Shown here in pieces: positions 43,870 through 53,969 of a DNA stretch of 64,000 nucleotides (within the stretch, counting starts at the first letter, position 1; every line of letters begins with the position of its first letter). The DNA comes from Arthrobacter sp. V1I9 (GTDB lineage Bacteria > Actinomycetota > Actinomycetes > Actinomycetales > Micrococcaceae). The notes beneath the pieces were generated by a model. It saw nothing but the letters and a program-made list of their open reading frames with translations, searched no databases and had not been told where the DNA came from. A program made the position numbers and the translations under genes. The stretch covers positions 2,914,001-2,978,000 of the forward strand of contig NZ_JAUSYU010000001.1 in the NCBI RefSeq assembly GCF_030817075.1, in the 5' to 3' direction.

Positions 43870-45345
43870 CTAGGCAGGCACGCCTAAGCGCTGCTTGAAC
43901 AGGTGCTCCAGCTCCTCCAGGGATTTGTCCTTGGTTTCCGGAACCACGCGCTTGACCCAGGCAATGGCGCACAGCTGCAGTGCCACGAAAATGAGGAACG
44001 TCCCGGACACGCCGATCCACGAGACCATCTGCGGGAAGGAGAAACCGATGAGGAAGTTGATCATCCAGAGCACAAAAACGCAGATGCCCATGGCGATGCC
44101 GCGGACGTGCATGGGGAAGATCTCGGACATGGTCAGCCACGTCACGGTGCCGATGCACCCCTGCATGGAAGCCAGGAACGTCACCATAAACAGCAGCACC
44201 AGATATCCGCGCAGGGCGCTCTCCGGCAGCGCCATGGAGATGACCGCGATGGCCGTCAGGGACGTCGCCGTGCCGCACAGTCCCACGATCAGCATGGGTT
44301 TGCGGGGCACCCGCGTCATCAGGTACATGCCGATGACCACAGCCACCACGGACGTCACGCCGTTCAGGACGTTGGCGATCAGGGCGCCCTGATCGCCAAA
44401 ACCGGACGAGGACAGGATGGACGTCCCGTAGTACATGATGGCGTTGACGCCGCTGATCTGGTTGATGATGGCCATGCCCAGGCCCACAACGAAGATCCTC
44501 CGGATCCACGGAACGGTGAGGTCCTTGAACGTGCCCATCTTTGCCTGGTAATCCTCGCGGGCCGCCTGCCGCACCTCGTCGAACTCCGATGAGACGTCGC
44601 CGGCGGCGCGGGTGGAGCGGAGCACCTCAAGGACGGCCCCGAAGCGGCCGGCCGACGCCAGCCAGCGCGGGCTCTCCGGCAGGACCAGCATGCCGAACCA
44701 CAGGATGACGGCTGGGAGCGTGGCGATCACCAGCATCCAGCGCCAGACGTGTGTTTCTTCGGGGAAGAGGTTGCCCAGTACGGCGTTGAAGGTGAAGGCC
44801 AGGAACTGGCCTGTGACGATCATCAGTTCGTTTTGCGTGACGATGCGGCCGCGTTGGGCCGCCGGCGACATTTCGGCGAGGTACACCGGCACAATCACGG
44901 AAGCGCCGCCCACGGCCAGGCCCAGCAGGGTCCGGGCAGCTATGAGCAGTTCAGTGCTTGGCGAAAGGGTGCACGCGATGGTGGCCACCACGAAAATCAG
45001 CGCCAGCCCCATGATGGTCCTGCGCCTGCCGAAACGGTCCGAGAGCCGGCCCGCGCTGATGGCACCGAAGGCTGCACCGAACAGGAGCGTGGAGGTGACG
45101 AGCCCTTCAGTCAGGGGCGTCAGCCCAAGGTCCCGCTGCATAAACGGCAGGGCGCCGTTGATCACGCCGGTGTCGTAGCCAAACAGCAAGCCGCCGAAGG
45201 TGGAGAAAAGCGCCACCTTCCGCATGAACTTCTTCGGGTTGGCCGGTTTGGACGGTCCGGTGGCCCCGCCAGCGTCAGGGACAACGGCCTGGACATCGGC
45301 GGATTTCGTCAGGGTTCCCTTGCTTTCTTCCATCCCAGCTGCCAC
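43870..45345 (-). CDS. iolT: Sugar-porter MFS permease, IolT-like inositol:H+ symporter
   Basis: The 491-residue 12-helix transporter has sugar-porter signatures: [16 protein letters not shown] in helix 1, [14 protein letters not shown] in loop 2-3, [21 protein letters not shown], the [12 protein letters not shown] motif in helix 7 and [13 protein letters not shown] at the C-terminus. It overlaps the iolH stop by one base (TAGTG; GTG start at 45345, alternative Met at 45333) and is the last gene of the iolC-to-iolT run. Inositol is the likely substrate from context; other sugars remain possible. Confidence 0.87.
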   Translation of the reverse strand: MAAGMEESKGTLTKSADVQAVVPDAGGATGPSKPANPKKFMRKVALFSTFGGLLFGYDTGVINGALPFMQRDLGLTPLTEGLVTSTLLFGAAFGAISAGRLSDRFGRRRTIMGLALIFVVATIACTLSPSTELLIAARTLLGLAVGGASVIVPVYLAEMSPAAQRGRIVTQNELMIVTGQFLAFTFNAVLGNLFPEETHVWRWMLVIATLPAVILWFGMLVLPESPRWLASAGRFGAVLEVLRSTRAAGDVSSEFDEVRQAAREDYQAKMGTFKDLTVPWIRRIFVVGLGMAIINQISGVNAIMYYGTSILSSSGFGDQGALIANVLNGVTSVVAVVIGMYLMTRVPRKPMLIVGLCGTATSLTAIAVISMALPESALRGYLVLLFMVTFLASMQGCIGTVTWLTMSEIFPMHVRGIAMGICVFVLWMINFLIGFSFPQMVSWIGVSGTFLIFVALQLCAIAWVKRVVPETKDKSLEELEHLFKQRLGVPA

Positions 45346-46217
45346 TAGTTGGCCTTTTCGACGTACTCGCGCATCGTCTCCAGCTGATAGCGGGACACGT
45401 CGTCGGCGCTCTCGTCCTCGGCGAAGACGCTGGACACCATCACGGTGTTGTCCTTGTCCAGGAAGCCGATTTCCTTGAGTCCGCCGAAGAACTCATCCCA
45501 GTTGACGTCGCCGTCGCCTATTTTCAGGTGCTGGTGCACGCGGACGGCGTTGCCGGGCGGGTTGGTGATGTAGCGCAGGCCGTGGGAGGCATGGTGGTCC
45601 ATCGTGTCCGAGACGTGGACCAGCCGGAGCTTGTCTCCGGCTGCCCGCATGATGTCCAGGGGCTTGTTGCCCATGTGGAAGGAATGCGAGGCCACGTAGA
45701 CCATGCCGATGTTGGGCGAGTTGACGCCGCGGATCACACGGATGGCGGCGAGTCCGTCTTCGACAAAGTCATCCGGGTGCGGGTCGATCAGGACATTCAG
45801 CCCCTCGCGCTCGATGATCGGGAGCAGCTCCTCCATGGAGCGGTAGAAGGCACGTTCGGATTCTTCGGCCTTTTCGGGGCGGCCGCTGAATTCGGTGTTC
45901 ATGGTGCTGACGCCCAGGTCCACCGTTATCTGGATGGCGCGCTTCCAGTAACGGACGGCTGCTTCGCGGGCGTCCTCGTCCGGTCCGGACCAGCGCAGGA
46001 CCGGCAGTACCGAGGCGATTTCGACGCCGGCGTCCTTGCAGGCCTTGTTCATCTGTGCCACGAGCTCGTCGTCGGCCTTGGGGTGGTTGTAGAAGGGGAT
46101 CATGTCTGCATGCGGCGTCAGTTGCAGGTACTTGTAGCCCAGATCAGCTGCCACGCGCGGGAATTCCAGCAGGCTGTGGCTGTGATGGTACGGGGTGGGG
46201 TCAAGGGCAATTTTCAC
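45345..46217 (-). CDS. iolH: Inositol catabolism protein IolH, TIM-barrel
   Basis: The 290-residue AP-endonuclease-2-type barrel begins [36 protein letters not shown]. It has [30 protein letters not shown] and [19 protein letters not shown], matching IolH of B. subtilis (289 residues), whose exact reaction is not settled. GTG start at 46217 with GGAG 8 bases upstream. It lies between iolG and iolT in the same unit. Confidence 0.82.
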   Translation of the reverse strand: MKIALDPTPYHHSHSLLEFPRVAADLGYKYLQLTPHADMIPFYNHPKADDELVAQMNKACKDAGVEIASVLPVLRWSGPDEDAREAAVRYWKRAIQITVDLGVSTMNTEFSGRPEKAEESERAFYRSMEELLPIIEREGLNVLIDPHPDDFVEDGLAAIRVIRGVNSPNIGMVYVASHSFHMGNKPLDIMRAAGDKLRLVHVSDTMDHHASHGLRYITNPPGNAVRVHQHLKIGDGDVNWDEFFGGLKEIGFLDKDNTVMVSSVFAEDESADDVSRYQLETMREYVEKAN

Positions 46218-46250
46218 GTGGGCACTCCGTTGTGGGTCAGTTGAGGGCGT

Positions 46251-47264
46251 TTAGTTGTACAGGTCAGGCTTGGTGTTGAGCCGGACCTTGACCTTTTCGC
46301 CGGACTTCTGTGCCTCGACGCCGGCCTCGCAGCAGGCTGCGGTGGCGTACCCGTCCCAAGCGGTGGGACCGCCGATTTCGCCGCGGCGGGCGGCGTCCAC
46401 CCATGACTGGATTTCGACGTCATACGCGGCCCCGAACCGCTCTTCGAAGCCGGGAGTGACCTTGCCGCCCCAGCGGCCTGCGGTGCGGACGTACGGTCCG
46501 CCGTCGCCGCCGATGTTGACGATGCCGTCCTCGAAGGAGGCCTGGGTGGCCACTTCGTAGCCGAACTTGGCGTTGACATAGATTTCGACGTCGGCGAGGA
46601 CGCCTGATTCGGTCTCCAGGAGGACATGCTGCGGATCATGCTGTCCCGAAGGTGCGTTTTTGGTGGCCTTGCCGAGACGGACCTGGACGCTGGTGATTTC
46701 CTCGCCGGTGAAGTAACGGATGGCGTCGAACTCGTGGACTACCGAGTCGTTGATCAACATCTCGTTGGTGAAGCCGGCCGGGGTAGTGGGGTTGCGATGC
46801 TGGTGGTGGAGCATCAGCAGCTCTCCGAGTTCGCCGTCGCGGATCACGGAGCCGAGAGCGGCGTATTCCGCGTCGAATCGGCGCATGAAGCCTACCTGGA
46901 TGCGTTTGTGGCCAAGCGCGGTTTCGGCCTGGACAATCTTCCACGCGCTCTCGGCGTCCGGGGTGAGCGGCTTTTCACAGAGGATAGGGATGTCCTTCGC
47001 CAGGGCCTTGTAGAGGATGTCCTCGTGCAGGAAGCCTGGCGTGGCGATGAGGACGGCGTTGACGTCGCCGTTGTTGAGGGCTTCCTCGGCGTCGGCCAGG
47101 GCAACGGCGCCGGCGATGCCTTCAATGGCGGCCTGCGCGCGGGCCAGGTCAACGTCGACGACGGCGGCAACTTCAGCGCCGTGAATGCGGCTGTTGAGGC
47201 GCTGGATGTGGTCGGCGCCCATGCGGCCGGCGCCGATGACGGCGACGCGAAGGGTTTCAGTCAT
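46251..47264 (-). CDS. iolG: myo-Inositol 2-dehydrogenase IolG
   Basis: The 337-residue NAD-dependent dehydrogenase oxidises myo-inositol to scyllo-inosose. It has LRVAVIGAGRMGADHIQRLN, ILCEKPLTPDAESA with the catalytic Lys, QVGFMRRFDAEYAALG, and NDSVVHEFDAIRYF carrying Asp and His of the proton relay. All catalytic residues expected for IolG are present, unlike the paralogue at 35013. AAGGA is 7 bases upstream. Its place between iolE and iolH makes it the best candidate for the main inositol dehydrogenase in the island. Confidence 0.92.
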   Translation of the reverse strand: MTETLRVAVIGAGRMGADHIQRLNSRIHGAEVAAVVDVDLARAQAAIEGIAGAVALADAEEALNNGDVNAVLIATPGFLHEDILYKALAKDIPILCEKPLTPDAESAWKIVQAETALGHKRIQVGFMRRFDAEYAALGSVIRDGELGELLMLHHQHRNPTTPAGFTNEMLINDSVVHEFDAIRYFTGEEITSVQVRLGKATKNAPSGQHDPQHVLLETESGVLADVEIYVNAKFGYEVATQASFEDGIVNIGGDGGPYVRTAGRWGGKVTPGFEERFGAAYDVEIQSWVDAARRGEIGGPTAWDGYATAACCEAGVEAQKSGEKVKVRLNTKPDLYN

Positions 47265-47299
47265 GGTTCATTCCTTATGTTTGGTGTGCCTGGGCGGCG

Positions 47300-48211
47300 T
47301 CAGTTGACGGCTGTGCGGGAACCGCAGGAGAGCAAGAAGTTGCGGGTGCGCTTGGCAATCGGCATGGGAACGTCGAACGCTACCGGGTACATATCCTGCT
47401 CCACAATTCCGAAGATGGGGCGGTTCAGTGCCTCTACGGCTTCGATCACGGCGCGCAGGTCCGGCAGCCCGTTCGGCGGCTCGGTCATGACTCCGGCCAG
47501 GTTGGCCGCGGCCCAGGTCATGTTTTCCTCGTTGACCTTCTTCAGGATCTCCGGGTTGATCTGCTTCAGGTGCAGGTAGCCGATGCGGTCCGGATAGTTC
47601 TTGATCAGCTCGAGGCTGGAGGCGCCGCAGTATTCGGCGTGCCCGGTGTCCAGGCACAGGTTCAGATACGTGGGGTCCGTGGCAGCCAGCAGTGTTTCGA
47701 TGTCCCTCTGCGCTCCGACGTGCGAATCGGCGTGCGAGTGGAACTGCTGCTTCAGGCCAAAGTCCTCCAGCAGGGTCTTGCCCAAACGGTTATGGCCAGC
47801 GAACAGGTCGTCCCAGGCCTTCTCCGTCAGCTGGCCGCTTTCGACGGCTTCGCCGGTGACGTCATCGCGCCACATGGCCGGGATGACCACAATGTGCTCG
47901 CCGCCCATGGCTGCGGTAAGCTCGGCAACCTTGCGGGCAGGCTCCCAGGCGGTCTCCCACTGGTCCAGTCCGCGGTGGAACGCGGTGAACACCGTTCCGG
48001 CGGTGACCTGCAGGTCGCGGGCCTTCAGTTCCTCGGCCAGCCGGGTGGGATCGTTCGGCAGGTAGCCGTACGGGCCCAGTTCGATCCACTTGTACCCGGA
48101 TTCGGCCACCTCATCGAGGAACCGCTCCCACGGGGTCTGCTGGGGGTCATCCGCGAACCAGACGCCCCAGGAGTCAGGGGCGGTGCCGATGATCAGCTTG
48201 TTTTCAGTCAT
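47300..48211 (-). CDS. iolE: Inosose dehydratase IolE-like protein
   Basis: The 303-residue AP-endonuclease-2-type barrel opens IIGTAPDSWGVWFADDPQQTPWERFLDEVAESGYKWIELGPYGYLP, the IolE signature, and has FHSHADSHVGAQRDIETLLAATDPTYLNLCLDTGHAEYCG with metal ligands. IolE removes water from scyllo-inosose to give the trihydroxycyclohexanedione used by IolD. I prefer the Met at 48211 (AAGGA 6 bases upstream) to the one at 48217, where the site would touch the start codon. It precedes iolG by 35 bases. Confidence 0.88.
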   Translation of the reverse strand: MTENKLIIGTAPDSWGVWFADDPQQTPWERFLDEVAESGYKWIELGPYGYLPNDPTRLAEELKARDLQVTAGTVFTAFHRGLDQWETAWEPARKVAELTAAMGGEHIVVIPAMWRDDVTGEAVESGQLTEKAWDDLFAGHNRLGKTLLEDFGLKQQFHSHADSHVGAQRDIETLLAATDPTYLNLCLDTGHAEYCGASSLELIKNYPDRIGYLHLKQINPEILKKVNEENMTWAAANLAGVMTEPPNGLPDLRAVIEAVEALNRPIFGIVEQDMYPVAFDVPMPIAKRTRNFLLSCGSRTAVN

Positions 48212-48305
48212 TGCCATTCCTTCTCATCGATTGCTCCGCAAGGGCCCTTCTGGACGCTCATGACGGCCGTTACGGAGCAGTCGATGGTGGTAAGTGGGGC
48301 GGGGG

Positions 48306-49817
48306 TCAGTTGGAGGGGAAGTTGTAGGAGGCACCCGAGGCGTGGGTGGGTTCGGGCCAGCGGGAGGTGATGACCTTGCCGCGGGTGTAGAAGGAGACGC
48401 CTTCGGGGCCGTAGATGTGCTTGTCGCCGAAGAGGGAGGCCTTCCAGCCGCCGAAGGAGTGGTAGGCCACGGGCACGGGCAGGGGGACGTTGATGCCGAT
48501 CATGCCGACCGTGACGGAGCGCTGGAACTTCCGGGCTGCCGCGCCGGAGGAGGTGAAGATGGCGGTGCCGTTGCCGTACGGGTTGGCGTTGATCAGGGCG
48601 ATGCCGTCTTCAAGGGTGTCGACGCGGACCACCACGAGGACGGGTCCGAAGATTTCCTCGGTGTACGCGGTCATTCCGGTCTTGACGTGGTCGATCACGG
48701 TAGGGCCCACCCAGAAGCCGTCCTCATGGCCCGGGACCATGAGGTCGCGGCCGTCCACCACCATGGCCGCGCCGGCCGTTTCGGCTTCGGTGACGATTCT
48801 GATGATGCGTTCCTTGGACGCCGGGGTGATGACCGGGCCCATTTCGGCGTCGGGTGCGGTGCCGTTGTTGACCTTCACGGCCAGGGCACGCTCTTCGACT
48901 TTTTTGACGATCAGGTCCGCGGCGTCCCCGACGGCGACGGCGACGGAGATCGCCATGCAGCGTTCCCCGGCGGAGCCGAACGCGGCAGCTGCCAAGTGGT
49001 CCGCGGCGTTGTCCAGGTCCGCATCGGGCATCACGATGGCATGGTTCTTCGCCCCGCCCAGGGCCTGGACCCTTTTGCCGTGTTTGGTCGCGGTTTCGTG
49101 GACGTACTGCGCGATCGGGGTGGAGCCGACGAAGGAGATGCCGTCCACGTCGGGGTGGGTCAGCAGCCCGTCAACGGTTTCCTTGTCCCCGTGCAGGACC
49201 TGGAACACGCCGTCAGGCAGGCCCGCCTGCTTCCACAGCTTCGCCAGCAGCATCGAGGCCGACGGGTCCCGTTCGGAGGGCTTGAGGATGAACGCGTTGC
49301 CGGTAGCGATCGCCATCGGTGCCATCCACAAAGGCACCATCACGGGGAAGTTGAACGGGGTGATCCCGGCAACCACACCGAGGGGTTCGCGGAAGGAGAA
49401 GACGTCGATGCCGGTGGAGACCTGGTCCGAGTAGTCACCCTTGACCAGGGTCGGGATCCCGCAGGCGAACTCAATAACTTCCAGGCCGCGGCCGATCTCG
49501 CCCTTCGCATCGGAGAGGACTTTGCCGTGCTCCGCGGTGATCAGGGCCGCGAGGTCATCCACATGGGCGGCGACCAGTTCGCGGAACTTGAACAGCACCG
49601 CCGTGCGCTTGGCCAGCGAGATATCGCCCCAGGTATCGGCGGCCTTGCGGGCCACCGCAACGGTCGCGTCCAGGTCCGCCCGGTTGGCCAGCCGCAGCTC
49701 ACCGCTCACCTGGCCGGTGGCCGGGTTGTACACCGGCTGGGTGCGGGTGCCCGCACCGGCGGTCTCGGCACCGTTGATGAAATGGTTGATGGTGGTGGTC
49801 TCGGTTGTGACAGTCAT
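48306..49817 (-). CDS. mmsA: CoA-acylating (methyl)malonate-semialdehyde dehydrogenase IolA/MmsA
   Basis: The 503-residue aldehyde dehydrogenase turns malonate semialdehyde into acetyl-CoA and CO2, the last step of inositol breakdown, and can act on methylmalonate semialdehyde. It has GITPFNFPVMVPLWMAPMAIATGNAFILKPSERDP (cofactor site), FVGSTPIAQYVHETA, and FGSAGERCMAIS with the catalytic Cys in the family's G-x-R-C-M-A form; the Glu usual in hydrolytic ALDHs is absent from QALGGAKNHAIVMPDAD, as expected for CoA-acylating members. It lies 43 bases after iolD in the same unit. Confidence 0.94.
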   Translation of the reverse strand: MTVTTETTTINHFINGAETAGAGTRTQPVYNPATGQVSGELRLANRADLDATVAVARKAADTWGDISLAKRTAVLFKFRELVAAHVDDLAALITAEHGKVLSDAKGEIGRGLEVIEFACGIPTLVKGDYSDQVSTGIDVFSFREPLGVVAGITPFNFPVMVPLWMAPMAIATGNAFILKPSERDPSASMLLAKLWKQAGLPDGVFQVLHGDKETVDGLLTHPDVDGISFVGSTPIAQYVHETATKHGKRVQALGGAKNHAIVMPDADLDNAADHLAAAAFGSAGERCMAISVAVAVGDAADLIVKKVEERALAVKVNNGTAPDAEMGPVITPASKERIIRIVTEAETAGAAMVVDGRDLMVPGHEDGFWVGPTVIDHVKTGMTAYTEEIFGPVLVVVRVDTLEDGIALINANPYGNGTAIFTSSGAAARKFQRSVTVGMIGINVPLPVPVAYHSFGGWKASLFGDKHIYGPEGVSFYTRGKVITSRWPEPTHASGASYNFPSN

Positions 49818-49859
49818 GGGACTCTTCCTTGAGTAGTCGAAGGGGATGAAAAGAGGGGG

Positions 49860-51821
49860 TCAGCCCAGCAGCTTGCGCTGGCGGGACTTGTGGTCGGTGT
49901 AGGTCTGGAAGGCCTGCTTCGTGGAGTCGAGGTCAGAGACCTGGGAGACGGGAACGTCCCACCACGCTTCGGAGCTCGGGGCGTCCAGCAGCGGATCGGA
50001 TTCGACGTGGATCAGGATGGGCCCACTGCGTTCGGGCGCTGCCTTCGCGTCCCGGATGGCCTGTTCGAGTTCGGCGATGGCCTTCTCCCCCGGTTCGATC
50101 CGGACCACTTTGACGCCGAGGGACTCGGCGTTCAGGGCCAGGTCCACGGGCAGGGTTTCGCCTTCGTCGAAGCTGTGCCGGGCCTCGTCCAGTGCACGGT
50201 ACTGGGTGCCGAACCGCTGGGAGCCCAGCATTTCGGAGAGCGAGCCGATGGAGGCGTAGCCGTGGTTCTGAATCAGGACCACGATCAGCTTGATGCGTTC
50301 GGCGACGGCGGTGACCAGTTCCGTGTGCATCATCAGGTAGGAGCCGTCCCCCACCATCACCACGACGTCCCGCTGGGTGCCGCCGCGGGCGGCTTCGGCC
50401 AGGGCTGCGCGTTTGACGCCCAGGCCGCCGGGGATCTCGTAGCCCATGCAGGAGTACGCGTATTCCACGTGGTAACCGAACGGGTCCCGGACCCGCCACA
50501 TCTTGTGCAGGTCGCCGGGCAGCGATCCCGCGGCGCAGATGACCACGTCGGCCGCGTCCATGGCACGGAAGGTGGCGCCGATGATCTCGTTCTGCGCCGG
50601 CAGCGGCGTGTGCCGGGTCTCGAACGCCTCGTCCACGGTGGCGTCCCAACGTGCGTTCTCCGAGGCGATAGTCGCTTCGAGGTCCGCGCCGATGCGGTAC
50701 CCGCCCAGGGCTACGTTGAGCTTCACCAGGGCCTTGCGGGCATCGGCCACGATGGGCAGCGTGGTGCCGTGCTTGTACGCATCAATCGCGGCGACGTTGA
50801 TGTTGATGAACCTTACGTCCGGGTTCTGGAACGCGGTCCGCGACGCGGTGGTGAAGTCCTCGTACCGGGTGCCGATCCCGATGATCAGGTCCGCCTCCGC
50901 AGCGATGGCGTTCGCCGCCGTCGTGCCCGTGGACCCGATCGCGCCCAGGGAGAACGGGTGGTCCCAGGGCAGGACACCGACGCCCGCCTGGGTGTTGCCC
51001 ACCGGGATCCCCGTCAACTCGGCGAAGGCAGCCAGTTCGTCGTTGGCGTAGGCGTACAGCACGCCGCCGCCGGCGATGATCAGCGGACGTTTCGCGGCAC
51101 GTATGGCCGCGGCGGCGCGGGCGATGTCCTCATCGTCGGCGTCCGGGCGGCGGATCCGCCACTCCCGCTCGGCCAGGAACTCCTCGGGCACGTCGAAGGC
51201 CTCGGCCTGGACATCCTGCGGCAGTGAAATCGTGACGGCTCCGGTCTCGGCCGGGTCCGTGAGAACCCGCAGGCCGTGGTGGAACGCGGAGAACAGCTGC
51301 TCCGGCCGGGAGACCCGGTCAAAGAACTTCGACAGCGGCCGGAACGCGTCATTGACAGTGATGTCGTACGCGTAGGGCTGCTCAAGCTGCTGCAGGACCG
51401 GGTCCGCGGCGCGGGTGGCGAACGTGTCACTCGGTAGCAGCAGTACGGGCAAACGGTTGGTAGTGGCCAGCGCCGCACCGGTGAGTAAGTTGGAGGAACC
51501 CGGCCCGATCGAGGTGCTGATCGCGAAGGTCTGGCGCCGCCGGGTGTGCCGGGCATACCCCACTGCCTGGTGCGCCTGGGCCTGCTCGTTCCGGCCTTGG
51601 TAGTACGGCATGATCGCCGGGTCAAGGTGCTGGTACTGCTTGAGGGCCTGCCCAACGCCGGCCACGTTGCCGTGCCCGAAGATACCGAAGGTGCCCGGAA
51701 TGAGGCGTTCCCGGAAGTCCACCCCGCCGACAAAATCCACCGTGTACTGCTTGGAAAGGTACTCGACCACGGCCTGGGCCACGGTCATCCGGCGGGTTCC
51801 GGTTGCTGTTCTCGTCCCCAT
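49860..51821 (-). CDS. iolD: 3D-trihydroxycyclohexane-1,2-dione hydrolase IolD
   Basis: The 653-residue ThDP-dependent enzyme opens the six-membered ring to 5-deoxy-glucuronate. It has TVAQAVVEYLSKQYTVDF at the N-terminus, a long IolD-specific insertion before FAISTSIGPGSSNLLTGAALATTNRLPVLLLPSDTFATR, and the PP domain VVMVGDGSYLMMHTELVTAVAERIKLIVVLIQNHGYASIGSLSE with the GDG...N-H-G metal motif. Length is normal. It lies 6 bases after the aldolase-like gene. Confidence 0.95.
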   Translation of the reverse strand: MGTRTATGTRRMTVAQAVVEYLSKQYTVDFVGGVDFRERLIPGTFGIFGHGNVAGVGQALKQYQHLDPAIMPYYQGRNEQAQAHQAVGYARHTRRRQTFAISTSIGPGSSNLLTGAALATTNRLPVLLLPSDTFATRAADPVLQQLEQPYAYDITVNDAFRPLSKFFDRVSRPEQLFSAFHHGLRVLTDPAETGAVTISLPQDVQAEAFDVPEEFLAEREWRIRRPDADDEDIARAAAAIRAAKRPLIIAGGGVLYAYANDELAAFAELTGIPVGNTQAGVGVLPWDHPFSLGAIGSTGTTAANAIAAEADLIIGIGTRYEDFTTASRTAFQNPDVRFININVAAIDAYKHGTTLPIVADARKALVKLNVALGGYRIGADLEATIASENARWDATVDEAFETRHTPLPAQNEIIGATFRAMDAADVVICAAGSLPGDLHKMWRVRDPFGYHVEYAYSCMGYEIPGGLGVKRAALAEAARGGTQRDVVVMVGDGSYLMMHTELVTAVAERIKLIVVLIQNHGYASIGSLSEMLGSQRFGTQYRALDEARHSFDEGETLPVDLALNAESLGVKVVRIEPGEKAIAELEQAIRDAKAAPERSGPILIHVESDPLLDAPSSEAWWDVPVSQVSDLDSTKQAFQTYTDHKSRQRKLLG

Positions 51822-51827
51822 GGGAAG

Positions 51828-52769
51828 TTACTCCGATACTTCTGATGATGCGGTGTGGTTAAGGAGGGAGGCGGCGGTGGCCACCGCGCCGGCAACATCA
51901 CCGTCCGCCGGATACAACAGGGTGCGCCCCACTGTGAGGCCCTGCACGCCGGGCAGCGCCAGGGCGGCTTCCCAGCGGGCGAACACTTCGTCCTGGGTGC
52001 CGTCGGGGTCCCCGCCCAGCAGCACGGTGGGCATTGTGGTGGCGGCCATGACCCGTTCCATCTCAGCGACGACGGGCAGCTTCATCCAGGTGTAGGCACT
52101 GGTGGAGCCTAGGCCCTCGGCAATGGCGATTGACTTGATCACCGCGTCGGTGGAGAGGTCATTCCGGACCTTGCCGTTGGTCCGCACCGATAAGAAGGGC
52201 TCAACCATGGCGATCAGCTTGCGCTCAGCCAGCGAGTCGATGGCCTTGGCCGTGGCTTCCAGCAGGGACACCGTGTCCGGGTCACCGAGGCAGATGCGGG
52301 TCAGCATTTTGCCTCCGTCGGCGCCGAGGGCTTCGAGGGCCGCGGCGGTGTGGCCGGTGAACCGGTCGTCGAACTCGTTGACCAGGCCGGACAACCCGCC
52401 ACGGTTCATCGACCCAAAAATCAGTTTGCCCTCCAGCGCACCGAGCAGCAGCAGGTCATCCATGATGTCCGGCGAGGCGAGCACACCGTCCACATCCGGG
52501 TTGGCCAGCGCGATCTGTAGCCGGTCCAGCAACTGGCGGCGGTCCGCCATCGCCACCGGATCGGAACCAACCGCGAGGGCGCCGCGGGCAGGATGGTCCG
52601 CCGCGACGATGAAGTTCTGCCGGCCGTACTTCAGGCCGGGGTGGCGGCGCCGCGCCTTGGCGGCACGGGCAACAGCATCCGGATCCTCCAGGCGGATGGT
52701 GCTCAGGTGCGCGTATCGGCGCGGATCATTATCCACGTCGACGGTGGCAGTGCCGAGGTTGATGCTCAC
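51828..52769 (-). CDS. Cgl0159-like (beta/alpha)8 aldolase-type protein
   Basis: The 313-residue barrel resembles class I DeoC/FbaB aldolases: KYGRQNFIVAADHPARGALAVG, DVDGVLASPDIMDDLLLLG, LIAMVEPFLSVRTNGKVRNDLSTDAVIKSIAIAEGLGSTSAYTWMKLPVV with a candidate Schiff-base Lys, and TVLLGGDPDGT. In actinobacterial iol loci this family stands where IolJ would be, so the likely reaction is cleavage of 2-deoxy-5-keto-gluconate 6-phosphate to malonate semialdehyde and dihydroxyacetone phosphate. The GTG start overlaps the iolC stop (GTGA). Confidence 0.83.
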   Translation of the reverse strand: MSINLGTATVDVDNDPRRYAHLSTIRLEDPDAVARAAKARRRHPGLKYGRQNFIVAADHPARGALAVGSDPVAMADRRQLLDRLQIALANPDVDGVLASPDIMDDLLLLGALEGKLIFGSMNRGGLSGLVNEFDDRFTGHTAAALEALGADGGKMLTRICLGDPDTVSLLEATAKAIDSLAERKLIAMVEPFLSVRTNGKVRNDLSTDAVIKSIAIAEGLGSTSAYTWMKLPVVAEMERVMAATTMPTVLLGGDPDGTQDEVFARWEAALALPGVQGLTVGRTLLYPADGDVAGAVATAASLLNHTASSEVSE

Positions 52770-53767
52770 AGTGCTGCTCCTTCGATGGCGAACTGGCCCG
52801 GAACCAGGCGGCCGCGTTCCGCGAGCAGGGAGGTGACCTCGTCCGGCGTCGGCATCGCATCGGCGCAGGACAGGCGGGAGGCGACGATCGCGCCGGCGGC
52901 GTTGGCGTAGTCCAGCACCTGGGCCAGCGGCCAGCCGGACAGCAGTCCGTGGCAGAACGCTCCGCCGAAGGAGTCCCCGGCGCCCAGGCCGTTCACGGTC
53001 TCGACCGGAACCGGTGCGGACACCACACGCTCCGTGCGGGTCTTGGCCATCACGCCCTCCGGGCCGAGCTTCACGACGGCGATCTCCACGCCCGCGGCCA
53101 GCAGGCGGTCCGCCTGCTCATCCGGGGTCCCCTCGCCCACGGCCACGGCGCATTCCTTGTCGTTGCCGATGGCCACGGTCACATGCGGCAGAATCTTAGC
53201 CACCTGGGCGCGGGCTTCTTCCTCCGAGGCCCAAAACATGGGCCGGTAGTCCAGGTCAAGGATGGTGTACTGGCCCTCTTGCAGGCCCGAGTGCGGGCGT
53301 GCTTCGTGGGCCTTGATGTGGGCTTCGCGGCTGGGCTCCTGGCACAGGCCGGTCACGGTGGACCAGAAGATCCGCGCGTCCCGGATGGCATCCAGGTCCA
53401 GTTCATCCGCTTGGATCTGCAGGTCCGGGGCCGTGGGGAACCGGCCGTAGAAGTACAGCGGGAAGTCCTCCGGCGGCTTGATCGCACAGAAAGTGACGGC
53501 GGTGGGCCACTCCTTCACGGGCGTAACAAAGGAATCGTTCACGTTGAACTTCTTCAATTCCCGGTGCAGGTAGGTCCCGAAAGCATCATCGCCAGTCCGG
53601 GTGATCACACCGGCCCGACGGCCGTGCCGGGCAGCGGCCACGGCAACGTTCGACGGCGATCCGCCAAGGTACTTGCCGAAGGACGTCACGTCCTCCAGGT
53701 TCACCCCAATGTCGTTCGGGTAAATATCAACGCTGATGCGCCCGATCGTGAGCAGTTCGTGGGTCAC
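52766..53767 (-). CDS. iolC: 5-dehydro-2-deoxygluconokinase IolC
   Basis: The 333-residue PfkB-family kinase phosphorylates 2-deoxy-5-keto-D-gluconate. It has LTIGRISVDIYPNDIGVNLEDVTSFGKYLGGSPSNVAVAAARHG (substrate site) and ETVNGLGAGDSFGGAFCHGLLSG with the catalytic Asp in GAGD and the anion hole. It is the first gene of the run reaching iolT at 43870. Two candidate IolR sites lie 110-135 bases upstream. The stop overlaps the next start. Confidence 0.94.
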   Translation of the reverse strand: MTHELLTIGRISVDIYPNDIGVNLEDVTSFGKYLGGSPSNVAVAAARHGRRAGVITRTGDDAFGTYLHRELKKFNVNDSFVTPVKEWPTAVTFCAIKPPEDFPLYFYGRFPTAPDLQIQADELDLDAIRDARIFWSTVTGLCQEPSREAHIKAHEARPHSGLQEGQYTILDLDYRPMFWASEEEARAQVAKILPHVTVAIGNDKECAVAVGEGTPDEQADRLLAAGVEIAVVKLGPEGVMAKTRTERVVSAPVPVETVNGLGAGDSFGGAFCHGLLSGWPLAQVLDYANAAGAIVASRLSCADAMPTPDEVTSLLAERGRLVPGQFAIEGAAL

Positions 53768-53872
53768 GGTAATCGCGGACCTTTCTTGTTAGAACTCTTT
53801 ACCTTTGAGCAGTTAGAGCTCCGGCTCGGACCTCCGTGAGCGGGGCCACAACCCCTACTTTGCCCTAGAAAA

Positions 53873-53886
53873 CATGTCCTGTCAAA
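53873..53886. promoter_or_regulatory. Candidate IolR operator, copy 4 (upstream of iolC)
   Basis: The minus strand reads TTGACAGGACAT at 53885-53874, identical over 12 bases to the copy at 40372-40383. The spacing of 6 bases to copy 5 suggests a tandem operator. Confidence 0.6.
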
Positions 53887-53888
53887 GG

Positions 53889-53910
53889 TTTGTACTGACA
53901 TACTTACAAC
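53889..53910. promoter_or_regulatory. Candidate IolR operator, copy 5 (upstream of iolC)
   Basis: TTGTACTGACATACTTACAA (53890-53909) fits TTG-N4-GACAT and has complementary ends TTGT and ACAA. It agrees with copy 6 at 54393 in 19 of 20 positions. Confidence 0.65.
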
Positions 53911-53969
53911 AAGGTTTACGGCCGCCAATCTGCGCCCGCCAGGCGGCTCTACCGGGAACCCGGCAGGTC

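Noticed and set aside
48294..49832. Long + strand ORF (512 codons) opposite mmsA
   Set aside because: It is Gly/Asp/His-rich antisense to a clear aldehyde dehydrogenase, typical of high-GC codon bias; no domain or start site.
49890..51227. + strand ORF of 445 codons opposite iolD
   Set aside because: Antisense shadow of a conserved ThDP enzyme.
53768..53872. Small gene between iolC and the tautomerase
   Set aside because: No frame has a convincing start and composition; the stretch is better read as leader and promoter with operator copies 4 and 5 just upstream.
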